A DNA stretch of 64,000 nucleotides, taken from NCBI RefSeq assembly GCF_000151315.2, contig NW_011887300.1:198614-262613 (forward strand), written 5' to 3'. How positions within the stretch are numbered: the first letter of the stretch is position 1; every line of letters begins with the position of its first letter. The position numbers and the translations under genes are program-made. The DNA is from Capsaspora owczarzaki ATCC 30864 (taxonomy: Eukaryota > Opisthokonta > Filasterea). A model generated the notes under the pieces. That model had not been told where the DNA came from. It was given only the letters and a program-made list of their open reading frames with translations, and did not search any database. Shown here one piece after another: positions 34,726 to 43,398 of the stretch.

Positions 34726-35472
34726 ATGAAGCCTTCTATCGAGCTTCATGAATTGCATACGTTGTGTGATGAAGCATACGACTGTGGACCTGCGATGGAA
34801 AAGTACCTGAAGCTGGTCGCGCACATTGTCACTAAGGATAGGTACCTTTGGTTTATCGGAAGCGGAAACCGATACGCCTTTCCACCTAAGGCGGACTGGC
34901 GCTGGAAAAAATCATTTGGATGCGATGGCACCTGTGCCGTGGACTGGGCGGACGAGTTGTTCCTTGTGGCGTGTGCGCTTCTTGTGCGCTGGAACGCCAC
35001 GACTTCGACAGGCGACCTGGATCGGATTGCATATCTTTCCAAACCTCTGTCGGTATGCCGTGAAATCTTTGGAAGACTGCTCTCCCAACCGTTCTTCTCA
35101 ACCTTGGATACGCGGGCTTTCAGCTCGTCGGGTTTCCCATTTCACAAGACGGCCTCAAGCTTGTATTTTGCCACTCGTGTCATGCAGTGTGCTTCCGAGA
35201 TTCTTCCAACGATGAGCCGCAAACAGAGCCTCAAGGTAGAGGGGGCCGAGCGAGTGGTTGGGATTTGGAAGGTGGCAAGCAAGGTTTTGTTTGCAGCCAG
35301 ACTGAGCACGCCCGATATTCGCGACGGGCCACTTAACCTGGCCCAGAGCATGATAACTCCAGTTGCAATGCTGGAAGTTTCAAGCGCGCTCGCTATTGCC
35401 TCTCAACATGATCGTGCGAACCCCAGCGACGAGGACAAGCTTCATCACGATGAGTGGGCCACGTTGGTGTGA
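34726..35472 (+). CDS. Orphan helical protein, unrecognised
   Basis: A 248-residue frame from ATG 34726; the frame also runs upstream to 34537, but that part is low complexity. The sequence is mostly helix with conserved-looking Trp, Phe and Cys (KYLKLVAHIVTKDRYLWFIG, WADELFLVACALLVRW, LYFATRVMQCASEILPTM). There is no signal peptide or clear membrane segment. I do not recognise a family. Its codon use and amphipathic pattern look like a real protein. A LINE fragment begins immediately downstream in the same orientation, so the original 3' end may have been altered by that insertion. Confidence 0.5.
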   Translation: MKPSIELHELHTLCDEAYDCGPAMEKYLKLVAHIVTKDRYLWFIGSGNRYAFPPKADWRWKKSFGCDGTCAVDWADELFLVACALLVRWNATTSTGDLDRIAYLSKPLSVCREIFGRLLSQPFFSTLDTRAFSSSGFPFHKTASSLYFATRVMQCASEILPTMSRKQSLKVEGAERVVGIWKVASKVLFAARLSTPDIRDGPLNLAQSMITPVAMLEVSSALAIASQHDRANPSDEDKLHHDEWATLV

Positions 35473-35539
35473 GACTCCGATTCCCACGGGTTTGGGTCCT
35501 AGAGCTATTGGCCAGGTAGCGTCAATTGATTGATACAAA

Positions 35540-37099
35540 ATGCGCAATGCCCCCCTATCCAAAAGCTCTGCTTTCTGGCATAAAGCCTTTGAGCTCAGGC
35601 CAGAGCTCCAAACCCCTGCCTGCCGCGACGAGGCGCTCGCTCACCCGCTCTGGGACTCACCGGACATCCAGGACGACGGCAAGCCGCTCTGGTGGCCGAG
35701 CTGGATCCTCAACGGATACATGCGCGTCCGCGACCTGCGCCGCTTCATCGGTAACCCAGCTAGAGAAGAGTGGTCCCCGCTCTCACTCGTCAAGAGCTTC
35801 ACCAACGCAAAGTACTACAACACGCTCCACGAGGCACTCGACCGGAGCCAGCTCTCGTCGCTCGTAGAGCAGGATAGCTCCACAATCTCGTCAGTGCAAG
35901 ATCTACCGTGGTGCTGGGCTCAACCAGCTGACGACGACGCCAATCCCAAGCTCTTCAGAGTTGTCAAGCTCCGCACTGGCAGCCCGCTCACAAGCAGCTC
36001 ACTCGGAGCCGGCCAAGTGTTCTACGAGTCGGAGAACGCCCTGATCGCACCTGCCCAGCCAGGCCTAGTCCTCACCAAGTTCCGCCTGGCAACCGCGCAA
36101 CACGCCACCGTCGTCTACTGGCGTGCTCCCAACACCAAGCCTGAACCAAACAAACGGGGAAAGATTTTCCTCCCACGAAAGCAGCTGTACCATGTTGGCC
36201 GCACTCAACTCATGCCCCTCATCTGGAGCAACATCGTCCTCAACGGCGTTCACTCAAGCGTCCAGAAGCCCCTGCAAGTCACATCGCACAAGCTCAAACT
36301 GAAAACGCTAAGGCAGCTGCTCACTCCACGTCCCTCGAGACCAGACGCCCTCCAATGGTGGATCAACAAAGTTGGCTACGTGCCCTTCGAATCACTGGCC
36401 AGCTCCATCAGAACCAGTCTAGTCACATCCAAGCAAGCCTCCCTGCTCTGGCGCATTGCACACCGCACCAACCGACTGGGCGCCGACTGGCTGGAAACAG
36501 ATGGTCAAGCGCTGCGCGCCGGCTCGCTCTCCCGCGAAGAGTACGACGACAGAATTGCCACTGGGCGCTACGACTGCGCGCACTGCAAACACGACGGCCG
36601 CTCGGCCAGAGAGACCTGGCACCACATCCTTGTCCGCTGCCACACAGCCCAAGCGGTTTGGGAAACCGCGAACGCCATCTTCCAGCACGCTCACTCAAGT
36701 TCCCTCCCAATGTTCGACAAAGCCCTCCTGTTCGGTCCCTTCCCCACCACGCTTGCGCGTAAAAAGGAAATGCGAGCGCTTGCCACGATCCTGTACCACC
36801 TCGGACGCTGGGCGATCTGGCGCACCCGCTGCGAAGCAAAAATCAACAACACATTCACACCCAGCCACACCACCTTCATCAAACTCGTCCACTCCCGCGC
36901 CCTGCAGGACATTGTGCCGCGAGCCCCGCCTGCTGACTCTCCCACGTCGAAGATGTGGGGAAAGTGCATTGTCAGGTCAGAAGAGAAGACCACCATTTCA
37001 CTTCTACCCCCGAAACCCGGTGAGCATGAGCAAACCGAGTCACCAAGCGGCGCCCGTATGACCAGGACGCTAACACCAAACTTGCAACCGCAAGAATAA
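35540..37099 (+). CDS. LINE ORF2 C-terminal fragment
   Basis: An uninterrupted 519-codon frame. It begins after the region where the reverse transcriptase would end (LWWPSWILNGYMRVRDLRRF is a typical post-RT segment) and carries the C-terminal zinc-binding module CAHCKHDGRSARETWHHILV then RCHTAQAVW, a Cys-Cys-His-Cys pattern seen at the end of LINE ORF2 proteins. No endonuclease or reverse transcriptase motifs are present, because the element is 5'-truncated. It is not expected to make a functional product. The base composition is more C-rich than the neighbouring island genes. Confidence 0.8.
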   Translation: MRNAPLSKSSAFWHKAFELRPELQTPACRDEALAHPLWDSPDIQDDGKPLWWPSWILNGYMRVRDLRRFIGNPAREEWSPLSLVKSFTNAKYYNTLHEALDRSQLSSLVEQDSSTISSVQDLPWCWAQPADDDANPKLFRVVKLRTGSPLTSSSLGAGQVFYESENALIAPAQPGLVLTKFRLATAQHATVVYWRAPNTKPEPNKRGKIFLPRKQLYHVGRTQLMPLIWSNIVLNGVHSSVQKPLQVTSHKLKLKTLRQLLTPRPSRPDALQWWINKVGYVPFESLASSIRTSLVTSKQASLLWRIAHRTNRLGADWLETDGQALRAGSLSREEYDDRIATGRYDCAHCKHDGRSARETWHHILVRCHTAQAVWETANAIFQHAHSSSLPMFDKALLFGPFPTTLARKKEMRALATILYHLGRWAIWRTRCEAKINNTFTPSHTTFIKLVHSRALQDIVPRAPPADSPTSKMWGKCIVRSEEKTTISLLPPKPGEHEQTESPSGARMTRTLTPNLQPQE

Positions 37100-37220
37100 G
37101 TTAAACACGTTGCCCTTGTCACTTACTCCTTGCCCCTGATCATGATCCTCCTCTTTGTGGTTTTTGAGCCTTAGAAGCTGTTCCACTCTCCAATGAACGT
37201 AATACAAAAAAAAAAAAAAT
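35540..37220 (+). mobile_element. 5'-truncated non-LTR retrotransposon (LINE)
   Basis: The unit holds only the C-terminal part of a LINE ORF2 followed by about 100 bases of 3' region and an A-tract (about 37206-37218). 5' truncation with a 3' A-tail is the normal product of target-primed reverse transcription. The exact 5' border is uncertain (between the preceding stop at 35472 and 35540), and I could not identify a target-site duplication. The open frame is uninterrupted, suggesting a recent insertion. Confidence 0.8.
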
Positions 37221-37301
37221 CCAAAAGCACCAGAATATGCTCGTCAGCAAAACCCAAAAATGCATTGGCTTCATTTTGTTTTTTCTCGATCTCGATTTCA
37301 A

Positions 37302-40300
37302 ATGCCACCACACATTTTCGACTTTGCTCCCCATGAGCTTACCTCCTTGTTGGAGTCCCTCCTCTACAGCCCTACTTTCACCGGCTCGTATTCTCAGGTC
37401 GATAACTCGCCGGAAGGAGCAGCAGCGAAGCGACGCTTGTGCCATCGCATTCTGCTCAATCACGCACTGGGCTCGCCAACACTCATCAGTCTCGCCTTCC
37501 CAACCCTCCGCAGCTCCCAATTTCTCGATAAGTTCAGCGATTTGTCTATACAGAGATGCAAGAGCAGCCTGTGGACAGATCGCTTCGAGGTGCTGCGGGA
37601 GGTGTCGAAGAGCACTTTGATTCATCTTGACCTTTTGCACGATGACAGAGTCAAGGCGGTGCTGGAACCAACGGACCTGCGCGAAGCGTCCGAGACCGAA
37701 CGTGCGAAGGCGGACACAAGCATCTTCAAGGTCGTCGTCACATTGCAGTCGCCAACGCACGAGTTTGTGGAATTCAAGCGGGAGGAAACCCTTGGCAGCG
37801 TGGGCCGCAACCGTTTGGTGCGTCAGTTCGGCTCGGAGCACTTTCTCGTCGTCCAGTTCGTATCGCCTTTCCTCTCGCTCAGCGACAAGTTGAATCGCGT
37901 CAATGCGCTCAAGTTGAATGAGGTTGAGCTTGCACTCGCTGTGCGTCAATACAACCTCTTTGCAGAGGACGAGGACCGGGTGGCATTGCCTCAGCACACC
38001 ACACGCGAGGCGTTGCAGTCTGAGCGCCTGGGACGTTTCGATGCCTACACCAAGCGTCTCAAACTGCAATCTGGCAGCTTGCATGTTGCGGGGCGCGACT
38101 ATCGCTTCCTCCTCACCACCACTGCTGGCGTACACAAACAAAAAATGATCTACACTGACTTGGATCGTGGCAAGGTGCTGCAATGGGCCTTCTCTGAACA
38201 GGCGTTCTGCGCGCTCAAGCCGACCGTCCTCAAGCTCTCTCTGCGCCTTGCTTTGCTCAACTCCATCTCGATCCCAACCGTCATATTTTCTGATGAAGAG
38301 CGCAAGATCGTCGACGACATCGTCGTGGCTGGAGCGGGTGACAAGCCGAAACCAGAGCATATCCTGACGGATGGTTGTGGCTGCATCACGCAAGCCAAAG
38401 CGAAAGCCATTTTCAAGACTTTCAAAGAACAGAACCGGCCGATGCGCGGCAAGGTCAGCAGGAACGTGCAGTACGAAAGCGATGGCTCGTACCAACACGA
38501 ACTCCACGACGATGCTCTTGAATTGCCGGCATCCCTCCTTGAGGATAATTCCTTTGTGCCGAGTGCTTACCAAATTCGCTTCGGTGGTTTCAAAGGAATG
38601 CTTGTTGTGGTAACGGAAACAGTTCAAGAACAGCTGTGCAAGGGCATTTCTGCTGCAGCTCCTATGCCTTCAATGCTCCTTCCACGCTCGATGCTCAAAT
38701 TTCAAACGCCTGACTTTCCGGAGCATCGACGTCTCGAAGTTTTGGGTTGTGCCTTCCCCTCCTCGCCAGTGACACTGAACAATGAGATCGTGGACATGCT
38801 CATTGGAGTCGCCACCGATTCTCTCGTCATGCGTGGTTTTCTGAAGCGACTGGTGACAACCTTCCTGGACGACTGCAATTTTTTGCTCGCAGATCAACAA
38901 AAGGCGCTGGCGTACTACTTGCAGGAGAAGGACGATATTGGCGTTCGCATGCTGGCTGCCGGGCATTCTCTCAAGTTCACCTACCTGACAAGCTTCTTCC
39001 GCTCAAAGTTGATCCCTCTTCACATCCCGCTCCCCTCCACTGCTCGCCTTTATGGCGTGGCCGATTGGTCTTCCTTGCTGCCGCCTGGTCACGTGTACGT
39101 GAATTCTGGCGAAACAGGGCTGGTGAGTGGTGACGTGGTGATGCTGAAGGAGCCGTGTTTCCTACGGACGGATATCCAACGGTTCAAGGCCATCGACCGC
39201 GATCATGTCGCATTCAAGCAGCTCTGCCATCTGCGCAATGTTGTTGTGTTCTCTACTGCCTCATCTTGCACCTCGTCTGACGCTAGCGCCATGGCGGGCT
39301 CCGACCTCGACGGGGACAAGTTTATTGTCTGCTGGGACCAGACCATCTTGGACAATGTCGATTGCCAAACAGCTCAGAAGGTGCAACAGGCCTCTGGCAA
39401 CACGCCCGAACCGATGCCCCCTCAAACGGCGATGCCGTCAAGTTCGGAACAAGAGGATGCGGCTCAGAAGGCGCAACAGGCCTCTGGCAACACGCCCGAA
39501 CCGATGCCCCCTCAAACGGCGATGCCGTCAAGTTCGGAACAAGAGAATGCGGATCCTTTTGTCGATGCCTCGGATGTGTGTGACAAAACGCTCGGCAAAT
39601 GCTTCGACACTGCAATGCACTCGACAACACATTGCTCCTTGGCTGATCTCCTTCACCTGCGCATGTGCTACATTGATTCATTTGGTGACAAATGGTGCAA
39701 CAACCAGACCGCAGCCCACCTCGGTCAACTGTTATCGCAGTGCGTGGATGCACCGAAGAACGACACATGGGTGCCAATAACTGAGGCACGCTCGCTGCTT
39801 GAACATCTGCCGCCGTACCCTCGTTACCATCGTCGCGCGCGCAAGGTTAACTCACGCGTCAGCAAGTCCATCCGAGGCACGCTCTTCGATGTCATCATTG
39901 AACATGTGGCGAAAATGACAGAGCTGAAACATGAAACGTGGCACGGCACGTTGCAAGACTCCGTGGACGTCATTCAGGCATTTCTTGCTGCGGAGCGTAT
40001 TGATAGCGACGATCCGAATGACCAGCTGGAGATGGTTGTGAATCGATTGGCAGCCGAGGTGCATCAACGCAATGCTTTGATGGAGCATGTGGCGCTCTAC
40101 TCGCTGTGTTGGAAGTTCATCAACCCGTTCTCGGCCCTACACCTGGTGAAACAAATGGGTTTATCCCAAGTTGTTTCCTCGAGCCTTTTGGAGGAACTCA
40201 AACAGCTACCGGACAGCGTGCAAAACATGGACAGTGTTCAAGTGATTGACAAGCGCCTCTGGACGCACAAAGTGCAAGGGGACATCGCGAAAACGATTCG

Positions 40301-41045
40301 CGAGTCGCCTTCCGGGCTGTTACTTTACTACTCAACAGAGGACATGTTTTTGCCCGGTTTCAAGAAATTGCGCTTGTGTCGCTCTTTCTGGCAGTTGGAA
40401 CAGGACGTTATCATCACGCGCGTCGAGGAGATACTCGCGCTGAAGCCTGATGATGGGAGTACTGCTGTCAAACGCTTCCTCCACGCTTTCCGATCATTGC
40501 ACGTCTTTACGCCAGAGTATCGCCTGCACAAGGCCGTCGGGCTCATCATGCGCCACGTTCTCGCTCCGCAGTCGAGTTGGATTGGCTCCAATAGTAACCA
40601 GCACTCACTTTGGAAGATGCCGAAACAATTCAACGGAAAGGATCAAGTGGATCGTTCCCAGAAGGCTGTTTTCACCCCGGACGTATTTGCCTGTATCCAG
40701 ATCGACACCCTCAACCGTCTGATCGCGTTGTGTAGCAGGCGGCTCGAGAAAGATGGGTGGCAACGAAAGCGATCAAGAAACTCTATTGCGCCGTCCGATG
40801 AATTGCTCGACGAAGTCAACCAGTGCATCAAACACTTCAACAAGCACCCCCGCAACCTTGGCGACGCAGTCAATTTGAGCACTCTTTCTCGCACCGTCAA
40901 CGTCTCACCCGCCGCGGCCATTCTCGCACTCATTTCAATCGGTCGGGGTGAACACTGGCTCTTCTACCCTGGCAAACCAAAAATCGACCCGTCTCCAGTG
41001 CGTTTGTGGCATGGAGCAGACATGGGAAGATTCTCGGAAATATGA
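37302..41045 (+). CDS. Cellular RNA-dependent RNA polymerase (RDR/QDE-1 family)
   Basis: A single-exon gene of about 1247 residues from the ATG at 37302; an in-frame ATG at 37260 is the alternative. The eukaryotic RdRP core is complete: TDGCGCITQAKA, PSAYQIRFGGFKGMLVV, ARLYGVADWSSLLPPGHVYV, GDVVMLKEPCFLRTDIQRFK, and the catalytic AGSDLDGDKFIV with aspartates 668, 670 and 672. In plants, fungi and nematodes this family makes double-stranded RNA for small-RNA silencing. Just after the active site lies a 30-residue tandem duplication. The C-terminal 200 residues are helical. Most housekeeping genes in this window have introns; this one does not. A LINE ends about 80 bases upstream. The gene looks intact and full-length for the family. 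Confidence 0.92.
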   Translation: MPPHIFDFAPHELTSLLESLLYSPTFTGSYSQVDNSPEGAAAKRRLCHRILLNHALGSPTLISLAFPTLRSSQFLDKFSDLSIQRCKSSLWTDRFEVLREVSKSTLIHLDLLHDDRVKAVLEPTDLREASETERAKADTSIFKVVVTLQSPTHEFVEFKREETLGSVGRNRLVRQFGSEHFLVVQFVSPFLSLSDKLNRVNALKLNEVELALAVRQYNLFAEDEDRVALPQHTTREALQSERLGRFDAYTKRLKLQSGSLHVAGRDYRFLLTTTAGVHKQKMIYTDLDRGKVLQWAFSEQAFCALKPTVLKLSLRLALLNSISIPTVIFSDEERKIVDDIVVAGAGDKPKPEHILTDGCGCITQAKAKAIFKTFKEQNRPMRGKVSRNVQYESDGSYQHELHDDALELPASLLEDNSFVPSAYQIRFGGFKGMLVVVTETVQEQLCKGISAAAPMPSMLLPRSMLKFQTPDFPEHRRLEVLGCAFPSSPVTLNNEIVDMLIGVATDSLVMRGFLKRLVTTFLDDCNFLLADQQKALAYYLQEKDDIGVRMLAAGHSLKFTYLTSFFRSKLIPLHIPLPSTARLYGVADWSSLLPPGHVYVNSGETGLVSGDVVMLKEPCFLRTDIQRFKAIDRDHVAFKQLCHLRNVVVFSTASSCTSSDASAMAGSDLDGDKFIVCWDQTILDNVDCQTAQKVQQASGNTPEPMPPQTAMPSSSEQEDAAQKAQQASGNTPEPMPPQTAMPSSSEQENADPFVDASDVCDKTLGKCFDTAMHSTTHCSLADLLHLRMCYIDSFGDKWCNNQTAAHLGQLLSQCVDAPKNDTWVPITEARSLLEHLPPYPRYHRRARKVNSRVSKSIRGTLFDVIIEHVAKMTELKHETWHGTLQDSVDVIQAFLAAERIDSDDPNDQLEMVVNRLAAEVHQRNALMEHVALYSLCWKFINPFSALHLVKQMGLSQVVSSSLLEELKQLPDSVQNMDSVQVIDKRLWTHKVQGDIAKTIRESPSGLLLYYSTEDMFLPGFKKLRLCRSFWQLEQDVIITRVEEILALKPDDGSTAVKRFLHAFRSLHVFTPEYRLHKAVGLIMRHVLAPQSSWIGSNSNQHSLWKMPKQFNGKDQVDRSQKAVFTPDVFACIQIDTLNRLIALCSRRLEKDGWQRKRSRNSIAPSDELLDEVNQCIKHFNKHPRNLGDAVNLSTLSRTVNVSPAAAILALISIGRGEHWLFYPGKPKIDPSPVRLWHGADMGRFSEI
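39372..39551 (+). repeat. Two 90-base tandem units inside the RdRP gene
   Basis: Units 39372-39461 and 39462-39551 differ at only about three positions. Each encodes 30 residues (AQKVQQASGNTPEPMPPQTA, then MPSSSEQEDA). The frame is kept. The units lie about 20 residues after the catalytic DLDGD, on a surface loop by inference. Confidence 0.95.
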
Positions 41046-41747
41046 AACTTTGCGTCCACCAAACTCTTTTGCATCGACGCACATCAGTAACTATGATTGT
41101 ATTGAGTAGCGCGCCACACTCGATGGCTTTGTTCTTGTATTGTCAATGATTGTTGGAAAAATATAATTTTGCGTGAGATGCAGCCAGATAGACGCAGCTG
41201 ATACCGCCCGTCGTCAGAACACACTCCAAATACACATCAATCCATAACATCTTGCTCGCAAACTTGTAACATGCTGACAGAATTAGCTCACAGCAGTTGG
41301 AACATGCAATTTTTTATTTGGTTTTCGGTATTTTTGAAGGACGGGAAAAAAACAACGACAAATACGTGCAACACAGCAACGCCGTACAACACAACAACAC
41401 ACAAAAACACTGAACGATAAGTGACCTAAAAAAGCTGGTCCACTTGAAAAACGATGACCCAAAGTCAGAAACATTCAAAAAGAAGCAAATGAAGAAACAT
41501 CCGCACAAACAGCACATGGTCTGAAGTTGTCATCAAATAGGAACAACAAGACGCGAGCGCTTATCACATCGAGAAAAGCATCCCAGTGTCGTAACGGGTG
41601 AAAGAACTTCCAAGAAGCAAAGAAGTCGTTTCGCCCGCCACGTCACTGAGATGCTTGTCTCAGACGCGCGAATGAGTCCTCCAAAAGGTCAAAGGTCTCC
41701 AAGGGTAGATTGGTTAGGTAGATTCTTAAAAATCAAGCGACTAAAAG
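41046..41747. other. Convergent 3' flanks with shared module
   Basis: The spacer lies between the 3' end of the RdRP gene (plus) and the 3' end of orphan copy 2 (minus). It contains copy 2 of the 94-base module. At 41718-41747 the sequence resembles the 3' flank of orphan copy 1. A short frame rich in Cys and Phe lies antisense but is not convincing. Confidence 0.5.
41251..41345. repeat. Shared 94-base module, copy 2
   Basis: Pairs with 29907-30000 in the same orientation at about 95 percent identity by eye. Here it is about 400 bases beyond the stop codon of orphan copy 2, on that gene's 3' side. Confidence 0.85.
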
Positions 41748-42755
41748 TCACTTGCGGAAAATAAACGTGGGGCAATCGGATAGAAACACCCGAAGGATTT
41801 CGTTGTAGATATCGACGGTCAGGGTCGGTCGATACAGGCGAGCAATTTTCGTGGCGAACTTGTCAAACTGGTAGAACTCGTCATGGGATCGAAAGGGCCC
41901 GAGAGGAGGGGACAGGTTGGGGTTGACGAAATACGGCTTCAAAGAACCATGCAGCCCTTCCAACACAGACTCGCATGTCTTGCGAGCATTTCGACTCTTT
42001 TGCATGTCCTCAAAGACTCGGGGATCCACCTTGGGGACGGACAGTGCTTGGATAGGAAAGCAAAGTATTTCACCAAGCATTTCTGCCACGGTATGGCGCT
42101 TGGCCTGTTTGGCAGACTGGTCTTCGTTCGTCAAAAGGGACCCAGCAGTGCCGACGTGATGGCGATCGCGGACGTAACGCATCTGCGCCCATGGAATAAT
42201 GTATGGCCGAATGCGATCTTTGAAAAGGACACGCAGCTGCTTAGCTCGCTTCACGGGGTCCGAATCGGGAGTCACGCCAGCCCAACAAAGCAGCGAGTTC
42301 GCAAGCAAGACTGCACGAGCCAAGAGGGAGACAGCACCGCCATCATTAGAAGCAGGCAGTTCGGGAGGGGAGGGTTCGTCCTGGCGAACGCGCTTGGAGG
42401 CCTGAGCTTCTTCATCCGAGTCGTCGTGGGCGCGCTTGCCACGCTGGATGCTTGTCATGGGCTCAGGCGCGCAAGCCACCACAGGCGCCGGTGACACCAG
42501 CAACTCGGACTGGGACTCGGGCGACCAAGAAGAGAGCTCGGAGGAAGAGGAGACTGGAGAGAGGGACCCGCTGCTCTGCGTCGGCAACGTCGGCAAAGTC
42601 AAGTCGAGATTGCGAAGCGCGTCCAGGTCAAAGTTGTCCAGGTTGCTGAAGAACGCAAACTCCGAGTCGCCCAAGTTGGAAAGCAGGTCGTTAAGCTCGA
42701 GGCTCGACATTTGTGATGCAGAGTCACTCTCGGGACTAGACAAGCAGCAGTCCAT
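41748..42755 (-). CDS. Orphan acidic/basic nuclear-type protein, family copy 2
   Basis: A single-exon frame of 335 residues from ATG 42755. The N-terminus is acidic and Leu/Phe-rich (LNDLLSNLGDSEFAFFSNLD, DNFDLDALRNLDLTL), resembling a transcription activation region. It is followed by a Ser-rich stretch, a basic/acidic cluster (GKRAHDDSDEEAQASKRVRQ) and a helical C-terminus ending FLSDCPTFIFRK. I recognise no family. It shares layout, C-terminal pattern and a similar 3' flank (GTAGATTC then a TCAAG/CACT stretch) with the gene at 28.3 kb, so the two are probably diverged duplicates. A nuclear, DNA-linked role is inference from composition only. Confidence 0.55.
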   Translation of the reverse strand: MDCCLSSPESDSASQMSSLELNDLLSNLGDSEFAFFSNLDNFDLDALRNLDLTLPTLPTQSSGSLSPVSSSSELSSWSPESQSELLVSPAPVVACAPEPMTSIQRGKRAHDDSDEEAQASKRVRQDEPSPPELPASNDGGAVSLLARAVLLANSLLCWAGVTPDSDPVKRAKQLRVLFKDRIRPYIIPWAQMRYVRDRHHVGTAGSLLTNEDQSAKQAKRHTVAEMLGEILCFPIQALSVPKVDPRVFEDMQKSRNARKTCESVLEGLHGSLKPYFVNPNLSPPLGPFRSHDEFYQFDKFATKIARLYRPTLTVDIYNEILRVFLSDCPTFIFRK

Positions 42756-43398
42756 GGGAACAGGTCTGACGAAGGGGAAGGGGAAAAAAAAAAAGTGAGC
42801 GATCGGGCGAAAACGCGGCAAACCTTTGGAGGTGAGGTCGCGCGCTCAACCACAGGATGACACTACGCGGTTGAGAGGAGAGCAACATTGTTCGCGAAGG
42901 GTGCGCTGAGGAGCTGAGCGAGAGGAAGGCGAGCAGAAGGAAGGAGAGCAGAAAGGAGAGCAGAAGGGTGATGATGAAATCACTTACAAAAAAATGATCT
43001 GTTCAGATTGTTTAAAAAAAAGACTGAGGAAAATCCAGGTTTGGACGAAGACAAAGAGTAGGATTCAATCAACGTGGCTCATAATTATTCGCTATCATGG
43101 ATTCACTAATGAACATTCGTCATCGTCGCTGTTGTTTTTAGTTTCTTTTTTTTTTTTTTGTTCCGCTTTTCAGCTAAGGCGGGCCATGACGAAGCCAAGG
43201 GAGCGGGGGCGGGAGCGTGGGGACGAGTACGCAGACCAGTACGAGTGTAACATTGAGTGAGCGAGACGAGCAAGAGTGAAGGGGTAGACGAGCCTGAGCA
43301 AACGAGAGCAAGGCGAAAAGCATTGTGTTTTTGTTTTCTTTGTGAATCAATAACAAAAACCACAAACACCTCAGCCGTCGGCCGATTCAACAAACAGG
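42756..43398. other. Right border of the island
   Basis: This 643-base spacer lies between orphan copy 2 (minus, 5' end) and UTP6 (minus, 3' end). It is purine-rich at 42890-42960 (GAGAGGAAGGCGAGCAGAAGG type) and has a T12 run near 43148. No coding frame or RNA gene is supported. Confidence 0.45.

Noticed and set aside
37302-41045. RdRP as a processed retrocopy
   Set aside because: No A-tail or target duplication follows the stop codon, and the coding frame is intact. Absence of introns alone is weak evidence.
41283-41517. Small Cys/Phe-rich minus-strand frames over the 94-base module
   Set aside because: The matching module at 29.9 kb does not preserve these frames, and their composition is that of T-rich DNA.
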